From an uncultured Oscillospiraceae bacterium (GTDB lineage Bacteria > Bacillota > Clostridia > Oscillospirales > Oscillospiraceae), in assembly GCA_944385365.1 (NCBI GenBank), contig CALWWW010000025.1:1-34884 (forward strand): a stretch of 34,884 nucleotides of DNA. The letters are read 5' to 3'. The stretch's first letter is position 1. Each line of letters starts with the position of its first letter. A model generated the notes under the pieces. That model made no database searches and was not told where the DNA came from. It saw nothing but the letters and a program-made list of their open reading frames with translations. Positions 24,970 through 32,979 of the stretch are shown here, piece by piece. Position numbers and translations under genes: made by a program.

Positions 24970-26418
24970 ATGGAGCAGCTAGAAAAGCGACTGGAACAGT
25001 ACGCGCCCCTGTGGGGCCGGTTTACCCCGGCAGTACGGATTTATCGCAGCAGCCGCTGCTGCGTCTATACCCTGACCAGCAGCAGCCCGGAAGAAGACGT
25101 GTCCTATGTGGCAAAGGTCATCACCATACTGGGCCAGGGGGAAGACTTGGAGCGGCGGGCTGCGGAGGTGCGCCAGGAGATTGCTGCCCTGGAACAGCTG
25201 CGGGACTGTGCGGCGGTGGTCACCTTGTACGATACCGCCTGGATGCCCTTGTATGATCATGAGGTGCTGGTGGGCTGGGACGTGCTGCTGCGGATGGAGC
25301 GGCTGGACTGTGTGGCGGAACTGCTGCGGGAGGGGGAAACCCTGACCATTTCCGAAGTCCGCACCCTGGCGCGGGATATCGCCGCCGCCCTGGCTGCCGC
25401 GCACCAGCTCGGGGTGATTCACCGGGATGTGAAACCGGCCAATCTGTACCGCACGGCCCGGGGACGGTTCCAACTGGGCGATTTTGGCGTTGCCCGCCAT
25501 TGCCGCACCGGAATCCTGGAGACCATGACGGGTACGGCGGCCTATATGGCGCCGGAGGTGGCGCGGGGGGACGTCTACGACAGCCGCGTGGACCTGTATT
25601 CCCTGGGCATCGTCCTGTATCAGCTGCTGAACGGGGGCCAGCTGCCGTTAACCGATGAAAATACGCCCTTTGCCCAGCGGGAGACGGCGGTTCGCCGCCG
25701 GTGGCAGCTCAACCGGCTGCCGCCGCCGCCCCAGGGAGACCGGCGGCTGAAACGAATTGTCCTGCGCTGCTGTGCCGGCAAGGCACAAAAGCGGTTCCCC
25801 ACGGCGGAAGCGCTGCTGGCGGCGCTGGAGCCGCAGAACCGTGGATGGAAGATCGTGGCGGTGACGGGCTGGACCTGTGCGGTGCTGGCCGCGGCGGCTG
25901 CATTGACCCTGCCCCGGCAGGAAGTCACGGTACAGCTGCCGGACGCGCCGCCCGCCCAAACCGAACAGTCCATAATAGAAGATACTACGCCGGAGACAAC
26001 CGGGGACCCGGTAGGAGAGCCACAGACGGTCCAGCGCCGGTATGCGGTGATCAAAGGCGTCATGACCTGGGAGGACGCGCGTGCATATTGTGAATCCCAG
26101 GGCGGTCAGCTGGCCACCATCGCCAATCAGGAGCAGATGGATGCAATTACGGCGCTGCTGGAGGAAAACCAGGTCAAGACGGTTTGGCTGGGAGCCGCCA
26201 ATTTCAGCGAAGACGGCGCCTTTCAATGGCTGACCGGGGAACCCTTTCAGTTTACCGCCTGGGCCAAGGGAGAGCCCAACAATGAGAACGGCGAAGAACA
26301 CTATCTGATGATGTACCAGAAAGACGAAGAGGGCTGGGTCTGGAATGATACGGTGCTGCGTGGTATGACGAGTTTTGAGCAGATCAGCTGTGGATTTGTC
26401 TGCCAGTGGGAGGAATAG
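24970..26418 (+). CDS. Membrane Ser/Thr protein kinase with extracellular C-type-lectin-like domain
   Basis: This 482-residue protein has an N-terminal Hanks-type kinase domain (about 15-290): ATP-binding K49 (YVAKVI), catalytic HRDVKPAN (D153), DFG at 171-173 and APE near 194. One transmembrane helix follows (about 293-315), then a disordered linker. The C-terminal ~120 residues are a C-type-lectin-like fold: TWEDARAYCESQGGQLATI, VWLGAANFSEDGAFQWLTGEP, EPN near 435 and WND near 458, with cysteines near 374 and 478. EPN and WND are the residues that bind calcium and mannose-type sugars in animal lectins. Bacterial PrkC-like kinases usually carry PASTA repeats instead. The start is the ATG at 24970 after GGAAAGGA; the open frame upstream to 24829 contains the promoter. 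Confidence 0.88.
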   Translation: MEQLEKRLEQYAPLWGRFTPAVRIYRSSRCCVYTLTSSSPEEDVSYVAKVITILGQGEDLERRAAEVRQEIAALEQLRDCAAVVTLYDTAWMPLYDHEVLVGWDVLLRMERLDCVAELLREGETLTISEVRTLARDIAAALAAAHQLGVIHRDVKPANLYRTARGRFQLGDFGVARHCRTGILETMTGTAAYMAPEVARGDVYDSRVDLYSLGIVLYQLLNGGQLPLTDENTPFAQRETAVRRRWQLNRLPPPPQGDRRLKRIVLRCCAGKAQKRFPTAEALLAALEPQNRGWKIVAVTGWTCAVLAAAAALTLPRQEVTVQLPDAPPAQTEQSIIEDTTPETTGDPVGEPQTVQRRYAVIKGVMTWEDARAYCESQGGQLATIANQEQMDAITALLEENQVKTVWLGAANFSEDGAFQWLTGEPFQFTAWAKGEPNNENGEEHYLMMYQKDEEGWVWNDTVLRGMTSFEQISCGFVCQWEE

Positions 26419-26431
26419 GAGGAAACGGTCC

Positions 26432-27478
26432 ATGGAATTGTCCCGGTGTGAAACGGCGGCAGACGTTTTGACGCTGCTGGAAGAGTTTTCTGGGGAAGAC
26501 GCCTGGCAGACCTTTTTTACCGGGGTGCTGGACGCCACCGGCTTGAGCTACGGACGCTTTGCGGCCAGATGCGGATTGAGCAAAAATACGGTGAAGCGGT
26601 GGAGCATTCAGGGCGGCGCGCCCAGAAGCCGGGACACCTATTTGAAAGTGGGGTTCGGCGCGGCCATGACGCCCCAGGCGGTCAGCGCCATGCTGTCCCA
26701 GTATGGGGGCTACTGCGGGCTGAATCCACGGGACCCCTTTGATGCCTGCTGTATTTTTTGCCTGCGGAAGCAGGCGGCAGGGGAGCGGCGGTATGACTAT
26801 GCGGCGGCGGAAGACCTGTACCGGAAGGTCATGGAGGAGGAGCCCACGGAGGGCCGGTCCACCCTGACCACCACCACCCTGATGGCCCATCTGACCGCTG
26901 TGGATACGGAAACAGAATTCCGATCATTTATGCAGGAATTTGGACCGGAGCTGACGGGACGGAAACAGAAGCTGGAACGATATTTGGAAGAGTACCTCAC
27001 CGCACATCGTCTGGCCGCGACCCGGGCAGGCGGCGGCAGTCTCCATAGCCTGGGGCTGCCCGCCCAGGTGGAGAAGCAGCTTTCCCTGTTAAAATGTCAC
27101 GGGATTGTGCCCCGGCGGCGAAGTTTGACGGCCCTGGGCCTCCACCTGAATATGACACTGGAGGAATTGGACGTACTGCTGCAATATGCCGGGATGGACC
27201 CGCTCCGCCCCCGGGACCAGCTGGAATGCGTCCTGATTTATGCGTTGCAGCAGTTGGCCTTGACCCATCCGGAGCTGGCCCTGGGCAATGCCACGGCGCT
27301 GCTGGCGGTCACACGGGACGCCGCCACCCGCCGCCGCTGCACGGAACTGGCACAGGAATACTGGCAGGCCGGATACCGCAGTGAGGGGGAGGACGTGGAA
27401 AGCGTAGCCGCCTATGTGCGCTGCGTGTTGGAACAGCTGGAATTGGAGGAAGCGGAGGAACTGCTGCGGCTCCTTTGA
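26432..27478 (+). CDS. HTH-containing protein of unknown function, partner of the kinase gene
   Basis: This 348-residue protein begins 13 bases after the kinase stop with AGGAGGAAACGG upstream, so it is co-transcribed. Residues about 30-75 look like a helix-turn-helix (YGRFAARCGLSKNTVKRWSIQGGAPRSRDTYLKVGFG). A second similar segment near 230-270 (VPRRRSLTALGLHLNMTLEELDVLLQYAGMDPLRPRDQLECVLIYAL) may be a second copy. The rest is helical. I recognise no named family. As the kinase's neighbour it may be a substrate or output regulator. An upstream in-frame start at 26375 overlaps the kinase gene and is not used. Confidence 0.75.
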   Translation: MELSRCETAADVLTLLEEFSGEDAWQTFFTGVLDATGLSYGRFAARCGLSKNTVKRWSIQGGAPRSRDTYLKVGFGAAMTPQAVSAMLSQYGGYCGLNPRDPFDACCIFCLRKQAAGERRYDYAAAEDLYRKVMEEEPTEGRSTLTTTTLMAHLTAVDTETEFRSFMQEFGPELTGRKQKLERYLEEYLTAHRLAATRAGGGSLHSLGLPAQVEKQLSLLKCHGIVPRRRSLTALGLHLNMTLEELDVLLQYAGMDPLRPRDQLECVLIYALQQLALTHPELALGNATALLAVTRDAATRRRCTELAQEYWQAGYRSEGEDVESVAAYVRCVLEQLELEEAEELLRLL

Positions 27479-27517
27479 GCAAGAGGCCCCATGCAGTGTG
27501 GGAATCTCCACTGGAAG

Positions 27518-27536
27518 TGACCCCGAAAAGTTAGAC
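27518..27536. repeat. Solo IS3-like terminal repeat relic
   Basis: TGACCCCGAAAAGTTAGAC looks like the terminal inverted repeat common in IS3-family elements. No transposase or second end is visible nearby, so it is probably a remnant. From memory of the family; not verified. Confidence 0.45.
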
Positions 27537-27568
27537 AATCTATGAAAGCAAAAATTGTTTCAGCAGCC

Positions 27569-27611
27569 GAGCGGGCTTGCTGTCTGCGAGGAGCAGACGG
27601 CAAGCCCGCTC
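27569..27611. other. Large near-perfect 19-bp hairpin
   Basis: GAGCGGGCTTGC and GTCTGC pair with GCAGAC and GCAAGCCCGCTC (one G-T wobble) around a 5-base loop. It lies next to the IS3-like relic and after the HTH gene. It could be a terminator with a poor T tail (GCTTT) or part of a small mobile remnant. Confidence 0.5.
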
Positions 27612-27614
27612 GCT

Positions 27615-27643
27615 TTGCCTGGATACAGTGGTTATGATAGAAT
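27615..27643 (+). promoter_or_regulatory. Possible upstream promoter of the two-component operon
   Basis: TTGCCT (27615-27620) and TAGAAT (27638-27643) are spaced by 17 bases. Confidence 0.4.
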
Positions 27644-27679
27644 GGCATCTGTTGAGGCGTCGAATTTTCCGGGATTTCG

Positions 27680-27708
27680 TTGAGAACGCCTGTGGTATAT
27701 GATATACT
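27680..27708 (+). promoter_or_regulatory. Promoter of the two-component operon
   Basis: TTGAGA (27680-27685) and TATACT (27703-27708) are spaced by 17 bases, about 60 bases before the response-regulator start. Confidence 0.65.
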
Positions 27709-27767
27709 TTCATCAGCAACGCCCATAGAATGCAACATTTCGGGCGGCAGCCAGGGCAGGTGAGAAC

Positions 27768-28466
27768 ATGAAGTATAAAATAGCAGTATGCGATGATTCC
27801 GATGGTGACAGACAATATTTTGCCGATTTGGCGGCCAAATGGGCTGCGAATACAGGGCGGATTGTGCAGACCGCCGCGTTTTCCTCTGCCGAAACCTTCC
27901 TGTTCCATTATGCCGAAGAGAACGACTATGATATTTTGCTCCTTGACATCGAGATGGGGGCCATGGACGGCGTGACGATGGCCAAAAAACTGCGGCAGGA
28001 CAATGACACCATCCAAATCGTGTTTATCACAGGATATTCCGATTATATCTCCGAGGGCTACGAGGTGGACGCGCTGCACTATTTGATGAAACCTGTAAAA
28101 CCGGAAAAACTCTTTTCCGTCCTGGACCGCGCCGCAGAAAAGTTGTCGAAAAATGAGAAAATTCTCAACCTGGAGCTGGACGGCGAACTGCTCCGTCTTC
28201 CGGTCTACCAGATTCGCTATGTGGATGTGCGGGGCAACTATATAACCATCCACGCCAAGGAGCATTATACCGTCAGAAAGACGCTGAGCGACTTGCTCCA
28301 GGAGCTGGATGACCGGTTTTACCGTGTGGGACGCTCTGCCGTGGTCAATTTGACCTGCATCAGCCGGGTGACAAAGACGGAGATTTTTTTGCGGGACGGT
28401 TCCGCCATCCCGCTGCCCAGGGGCGCATACGAGAAACTCAACCGTGCCATAATCAACATGGGATAA
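27768..28466 (+). CDS. LytTR-family response regulator (AgrA/VirR-like)
   Basis: This 232-residue protein has a receiver domain (about 1-120) with acidic D9/D10, phospho-acceptor D60 (LLLDIEMGAMDG) and the conserved K108 (YLMKPV). A LytTR DNA-binding domain follows (about 130-232: IRYVDVRGNYITIHAKEHYTVRKTLSDL, FYRVGRSAVVNL). LytTR proteins bind direct repeats about 21 bases apart, and such a pair lies ahead of the ABC exporter genes here. CAGGTGAGAAC precedes the ATG. The kinase gene begins 4 bases after its stop. Confidence 0.93.
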   Translation: MKYKIAVCDDSDGDRQYFADLAAKWAANTGRIVQTAAFSSAETFLFHYAEENDYDILLLDIEMGAMDGVTMAKKLRQDNDTIQIVFITGYSDYISEGYEVDALHYLMKPVKPEKLFSVLDRAAEKLSKNEKILNLELDGELLRLPVYQIRYVDVRGNYITIHAKEHYTVRKTLSDLLQELDDRFYRVGRSAVVNLTCISRVTKTEIFLRDGSAIPLPRGAYEKLNRAIINMG

Positions 28467-28470
28467 GACT

Positions 28471-29133
28471 ATGGGAATACTATCCAAGAAAATTGACAGG
28501 CAGATTGCCGCCTATCAGCGGGAACTGATTGAAACCCACTACCAGGAAGTGGAGAATATGTACCGGCAAATCCGCGGCTGGCGGCATGATTACCGGAACC
28601 ATATCCAGATGATGAAGGTACTGGCGGAAAACGGTGATCTGGACGGCATCAAAGCCTATCTGGACGAACTGGACACCGATTTGAACACCGTGGATACCGT
28701 GGTCAAAACCGGCAATGCCATGGCAGACGCCATTTTGAACAGTAAAATTTCCCTGGCAAGGTCCAGAAACATCACCACCCAGGTGGATGCCCACATTCCG
28801 GTAAAGCTGAGCATGTCCGAGCTGGACCTCTGTGTGATTCTCGGCAATCTGTTCGACAACGCCATTGAAGCCAGTCTGGCGCTGCCGGAGGACCAACGCA
28901 TGATTCGGGTCTACCTGGATATGAAGGGTACACAGCTCTATCTTTCCTTTACCAACAGGACCGCCGGCAAGAAACTGCCCAAGGTGGGCAAGATTTTCAA
29001 AACCACCAAAGGCGCGGACCATGGGTTCGGCCTTGTGCGGATTGACAATATCATAGAACGGCTGGACGGCTATCTCAGCCGCAACAGCGAGGACGGCGCG
29101 TTTACCACGGAACTCTTGATTCCACAGGTGTGA
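28471..29133 (+). CDS. GHKL sensor histidine kinase lacking a membrane domain
   Basis: This 220-residue protein holds only the catalytic half of an AgrC-like kinase. A helical dimerisation segment carries the phospho-acceptor H39 in GWRHDYRNHIQ. The GHKL ATPase domain has the N-box LFDNAIEAS (N130) and the G-box HGFGLVRI near 184-191. Typical AgrC-like kinases are about 430 residues with six or more membrane helices in front; here there is none, and no upstream frame supplies one. The signal must therefore be cytoplasmic, or it comes through a partner such as the ABC exporter. The ribosome binding site is weak, so translation may be coupled to the response regulator 4 bases upstream. Confidence 0.88.
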   Translation: MGILSKKIDRQIAAYQRELIETHYQEVENMYRQIRGWRHDYRNHIQMMKVLAENGDLDGIKAYLDELDTDLNTVDTVVKTGNAMADAILNSKISLARSRNITTQVDAHIPVKLSMSELDLCVILGNLFDNAIEASLALPEDQRMIRVYLDMKGTQLYLSFTNRTAGKKLPKVGKIFKTTKGADHGFGLVRIDNIIERLDGYLSRNSEDGAFTTELLIPQV

Positions 29134-29138
29134 TGGCT

Positions 29139-29168
29139 GCAGTTCGTCCCCCAATTTGAACCATTCGT
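29139..29168 (+). promoter_or_regulatory. LytTR-type direct repeat ahead of the ABC exporter genes
   Basis: GCAGTTCGT (29139-29147) and ACCATTCGT (29160-29168) are 21 bases apart start to start with a 12-base spacer. That is the geometry and approximate consensus of AgrA/LytTR sites. It fits control of the exporter by the response regulator upstream. Confidence 0.5.
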
Positions 29169-29199
29169 CCCCAGAATCATCCGGGGGCGAATTTTTGTG
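29163..29199 (+). terminator. Terminator after the histidine kinase gene
   Basis: ATTCGTCCCC (29163-29172) pairs with GGGGGCGAAT (29183-29192, one G-T wobble), followed by a five-T run. Its left arm overlaps the second LytTR-type repeat. Confidence 0.65.
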
Positions 29200-29228
29200 T
29201 TAAGGTTACCGGGAAAGAGGTGAGCGGT

Positions 29229-31055
29229 TTGAAAGGAAAAACAAAGCCCAGGTACAACGCGGCGCAAAACAGCATTTACATGATTCGGCGGGCATGGCAA
29301 ACGGTCCCCAGTATCCTGACCATTGCGGTGGGCATCATCCTGTCGTGGGTAGCCATCAACCTGCTGGAGCTGTTTGTGGTCCCGGCAATTCTCGCGGCCA
29401 TTGAAGACGCGGACAGCACGGCTGCCGTGGTCCGCCGCATTGTTGCATTTACGGCGGCGATGATTCTGGCATATTCGGCCCAGGCGTATCTGAGCCTGAA
29501 CGCGCTGTTCGGCAGGGTCCATCTGCGCATCCAGATCAGTACGGAGCTGCACCATAAATTCTGTACCACCTCGTATTCCAACCTGCTGGATACCGCCTAT
29601 ATCGAGCGCAGCGAAAAAGCACAGAAGTCCACCCGGGGCAATCAGGAGGCAACGGAAGCAATTTGGAAAACGCTGACCGTGTTGTCCATCCATGTCATCA
29701 GCTTCGCCATCTACCTGCTTCTGCTGGCTTCCATTGACCCGCTGATTCTGGTGGTGACCGTTCTGGCTGCGGCTGCCAGCTATTGGATTGGCAGAACAAT
29801 ACGCCAATGGCGCTACCGTCACAGGGACGAGGAAGCAGCGTATCAGCACAAGCTGTCGTATATCAACCAGAGGGCCAGAAACCGGGAGTTGGCCAAGGAC
29901 GTCCGAATTTTCGGCCTGGGCGACTGGCTCAGGGAGCTGTGGGAGCAATACTTGACGCTCTATCGGGATTTCTGCGCCAAATCGGAGAAGATGAACCTGC
30001 TGGCGGATGCAGCAGATATTTTCGCCACCCTGCTGCGCAATGGCGTGGCCTACTTCTATCTCATCCATATCACGACGGCCGGACGGCTGTCCGCGTCGGA
30101 ATTTGTTCTGTACTTTGCCGCCGTTTCCGGCTTCGGCAAATGGACAACGGGCATCTTAAACAATCTGGAGATTCTGAACCGGCAGAGCATGGATATTTCC
30201 GTAACACGGGAGTATCTGGAAGAGCCGGAACCGTTCCGGTTTGAGGACGGAAAACGGCTGGAAGTCCAGCCGGGCCATCGGTATTCCCTGGAATTGCGCG
30301 ACGTTTCGTTCCACTATCCCAATGCATCGGAGGATGTGTTGTCCCATGTCAATTTGAAGATTCAGCCGGGGGAAAAGCTGGCCATTGTCGGCCTGAATGG
30401 TGCGGGTAAAACCACAATCATCCGCCTGCTCTGCGGCTTTCTCGACCCCACCGGGGGACAGGTACTGCTGGATGGAGAGGATATCCGGCAGTATAATCGC
30501 CGGGACTATTACCGGCTGATTTCGGCGGTATTCCAACAGTTTTCCATCCTGGCCGGTTCCATTGCGGAAAACGTCGCACAATCCATGGGGGAAGTGGACC
30601 AACAGCGGGTACAGCAATGTTTGAATCAGGCGGGACTTTCCGAAAAAATAAACGCCCTGCCAAAGGGCGTTGACACACGCTTAAACCGTAAGGTGTATGA
30701 AGATGCGGCGGAGCTTTCCGGCGGCGAGACACAGCGCCTGCTGCTGGCGCGGGCACTCTATAAAGCGGGGCCCATCATCGTTCTGGACGAGCCGACAGCG
30801 GCGCTGGACGCCATCACGGAAAGCAATATCTATCAAAAGTACCATGAAATGACCGCAGGCTGTACGGCAATTTATATTTCTCACCGGCTTGCCTCCACCC
30901 GTTTTTGTGATCGAATCATACTGGTCGAAAATGGGGCGATTGCGGAGGAGGGCACCCACGAGGAATTGATTGCCCTGGGCGGTTCCTATGCCCACCTGTT
31001 TGCAGTGCAAAGCAAGTATTACAGAGAGGAGGCGGCGCAGCATGAAGAAGCGTGA
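29229..31055 (+). CDS. ABC exporter half-transporter (membrane + ATPase), first of pair
   Basis: This 608-residue protein has an N-terminal six-helix exporter domain (about 1-330) and a C-terminal ATPase. The Walker A motif GLNGAGKTT starts at residue 388, the signature LSGGETQ at about 496, and Walker B IIVLDEP at about 518. There is no C39 peptidase domain in front. The start is probably the TTG at 29229 after AGAGGTG; a GTG at 29220 overlaps that site. The next half-transporter overlaps its end by 14 bases, so the two form a heterodimer. Linked to an AgrA/AgrC-like pair, export of a peptide or antibiotic defence is likely, but the substrate is unknown. Confidence 0.88.
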   Translation: MKGKTKPRYNAAQNSIYMIRRAWQTVPSILTIAVGIILSWVAINLLELFVVPAILAAIEDADSTAAVVRRIVAFTAAMILAYSAQAYLSLNALFGRVHLRIQISTELHHKFCTTSYSNLLDTAYIERSEKAQKSTRGNQEATEAIWKTLTVLSIHVISFAIYLLLLASIDPLILVVTVLAAAASYWIGRTIRQWRYRHRDEEAAYQHKLSYINQRARNRELAKDVRIFGLGDWLRELWEQYLTLYRDFCAKSEKMNLLADAADIFATLLRNGVAYFYLIHITTAGRLSASEFVLYFAAVSGFGKWTTGILNNLEILNRQSMDISVTREYLEEPEPFRFEDGKRLEVQPGHRYSLELRDVSFHYPNASEDVLSHVNLKIQPGEKLAIVGLNGAGKTTIIRLLCGFLDPTGGQVLLDGEDIRQYNRRDYYRLISAVFQQFSILAGSIAENVAQSMGEVDQQRVQQCLNQAGLSEKINALPKGVDTRLNRKVYEDAAELSGGETQRLLLARALYKAGPIIVLDEPTAALDAITESNIYQKYHEMTAGCTAIYISHRLASTRFCDRIILVENGAIAEEGTHEELIALGGSYAHLFAVQSKYYREEAAQHEEA

Positions 31056-32916
31056 CCGGATATTGTTGAAAGAGACCATCGCCGTCAATTACCGCGCCTT
31101 GCAGCTCTGGCGTAAAATGGCGGGCCGTCTGCTGATTGCCATAACGGCCAGTTCGGTGTTGGAAGCGGCAGCGCCATATGTACCACTGGTGTTTACGGTC
31201 CGGCTGCTGGAAGAGATCGCCGGAAACCGCAATCCCCAACGGCTGGTAATGCTCACGGTTTTGCTGCTGAGCGTGAGTACAGCCGTGCTGCTGCTCTCCA
31301 GTGTCTGTAAGAGATGGAACGCCGCGCAAAAAGAAACCGCTGCCTATACGGAGGCCCAGCAGTATTTTACCAAATTGCTGTCCATGGACTTCTGTCTGGT
31401 GGACGACTTCCGAACCCATGAATTGCTCTCGCAAATCCGACAAAACGCCAACTGGTCCGGCTGGGGCCTGCCGCGTATGCCGGAGCAGTATGAAAAGCTA
31501 TTGGGCGGACTGACGAAAATCATCTGTTCGGTGGCGCTCTCGGCCAGCCTGTTTTTCAAGCCCGTGGAAGGGGACAGTCCCCTTGTCTGGCTGAATCTGC
31601 CGGTATGTACGGTTGGAATCCTGCTCGCCTTGCTCGGTGCCGCCATGCTGTCCCCGTACCTGTTTAACAAAGGGGAAGCATACTGGTCCAAGGTCGGCGA
31701 GGATGTAAAATACGGCAATCGTCTGTTCGGTTTTTTTAATTATATTGCCTTTGAAGAGCGGGAGCGGGCCCAGGATATCCGCGCATATGCCCAGGAGCAG
31801 TTTTTCCGGGAGAAGTTGGCGTCTGTAATCGATGTGCTGATTACGGAAAAATCCCAGACGGCAGCCTATGCCCGAGGCCCCATGGGGGCGTATCAGGCCG
31901 CGGCGGAGGCCGTGACAAGGCTGCTTAACGGGATTGTCTATCTGTTTGTGTGCCTGAAGGCGCTGGGCGGCGCGTTCGGGGTGGGGTATGTCACCCAGTA
32001 TATCGGGGCGGTTACGTCCCTGTCCGGCGGGATTGCCGACTGTATCCAGGTGGGGGGAGACATGCGGAACAACGTACCGTATCTGAACCTTGTTTTGGAC
32101 TTTCTGGATATCCCTAACACCATGTACCAGGGAAGTTTGACAACGGAGAAGCGGCGCGACAGGCAATATGAAATTGAATTTCGGGATGTGTCCTTCCGGT
32201 ATCCGGGAAGTGAAAAGTATGCTTTGCACCACGTCTCCATGAAATTCCGTATCGGTGAAAAGCTGGCGGTTGTCGGTGAAAACGGAAGCGGAAAAACGAC
32301 GTTTATCAAACTGCTGTGCAGGCTGTACGACCCCACAGAGGGGGAGATTTTGCTCAATGGCATCAACATTCAAAAATACAGATATGATGAGTATTTGTCG
32401 ATTTTCTCAGTGGTTTTCCAGGATTTTAAGCTGTTGGCGCTGCCGCTGGGCCAAAATGTCGCAAGCGGCGTAACATATGACCGGGAGCGGGTTGTGGAAT
32501 GCCTGAGAGACGCGGGCTTTGGGGAGCGGTTAGCAACCATGCCGAAAGGGCTGGATACGAACCTTTATCAGGAGCTGGACGAGAACGGTGTGGAGGTCTC
32601 CGGCGGTGAGGCGCAGAAAATCGCCATCGCCCGCGCCCTCTATAAGGACGCGCCCTTTATCATTCTGGATGAACCAACGGCCGCGCTGGACCCAATCGCC
32701 GAAGCGGAGATCTACAGCAAGTTCAACGACATTGTCGGTGATAAGACTGCAATCTATATCAGTCACCGCTTGTCTTCCTGCAAATTCTGTGACGAGATTG
32801 CGGTATTTGACCAGGGAACAATCGTCCAGAAGGGCAGCCATGAAACCCTGGTTGCCGATGCAAGGGGCAAGTACGCCGAGCTTTGGTACGCACAGGCCCA
32901 GTATTATACCGAATAG
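31042..32916 (+). CDS. ABC exporter half-transporter (membrane + ATPase), second of pair
   Basis: This 624-residue protein has the same layout as its upstream neighbour. Walker A GENGSGKTT starts at residue 412, and Walker B FIILDEP precedes AALDP. The signature reads VSGGEAQ (from about 519) instead of LSGGQ, a modest variation common in heterodimeric exporters. The catalytic Glu after Walker B is present in both halves, so neither looks ATPase-dead. GAGGAGGCGGCGCAGC precedes the ATG inside the end of the previous gene, so translation is coupled. It is the last intact gene before a sharp drop in GC content. Confidence 0.88.
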   Translation: MKKRDRILLKETIAVNYRALQLWRKMAGRLLIAITASSVLEAAAPYVPLVFTVRLLEEIAGNRNPQRLVMLTVLLLSVSTAVLLLSSVCKRWNAAQKETAAYTEAQQYFTKLLSMDFCLVDDFRTHELLSQIRQNANWSGWGLPRMPEQYEKLLGGLTKIICSVALSASLFFKPVEGDSPLVWLNLPVCTVGILLALLGAAMLSPYLFNKGEAYWSKVGEDVKYGNRLFGFFNYIAFEERERAQDIRAYAQEQFFREKLASVIDVLITEKSQTAAYARGPMGAYQAAAEAVTRLLNGIVYLFVCLKALGGAFGVGYVTQYIGAVTSLSGGIADCIQVGGDMRNNVPYLNLVLDFLDIPNTMYQGSLTTEKRRDRQYEIEFRDVSFRYPGSEKYALHHVSMKFRIGEKLAVVGENGSGKTTFIKLLCRLYDPTEGEILLNGINIQKYRYDEYLSIFSVVFQDFKLLALPLGQNVASGVTYDRERVVECLRDAGFGERLATMPKGLDTNLYQELDENGVEVSGGEAQKIAIARALYKDAPFIILDEPTAALDPIAEAEIYSKFNDIVGDKTAIYISHRLSSCKFCDEIAVFDQGTIVQKGSHETLVADARGKYAELWYAQAQYYTE

Positions 32917-32930
32917 GGAAGGGGGAAAAA

Positions 32931-32954
32931 TGGCGCTCCGGCAGGGGAACTGAT
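32931..32954 (+). pseudogene. Possible truncated gene start (MALRQGN)
   Basis: An ATG with AAGGGGG just upstream follows the exporter stop by 14 bases, as a third operon gene would. The frame ends after seven codons. It may be the stub of a gene interrupted when the AT-rich segment to the right arrived, or a chance match. Confidence 0.3.
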
Positions 32955-32979
32955 CAGCCCCTCGCCCGATAGCAATCCA

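Noticed and set aside
29134-29228. Autoinducer peptide gene between kinase and exporter
   Set aside because: The gap holds only the repeats, terminator and ribosome binding site; no frame with a start and a plausible peptide is present.
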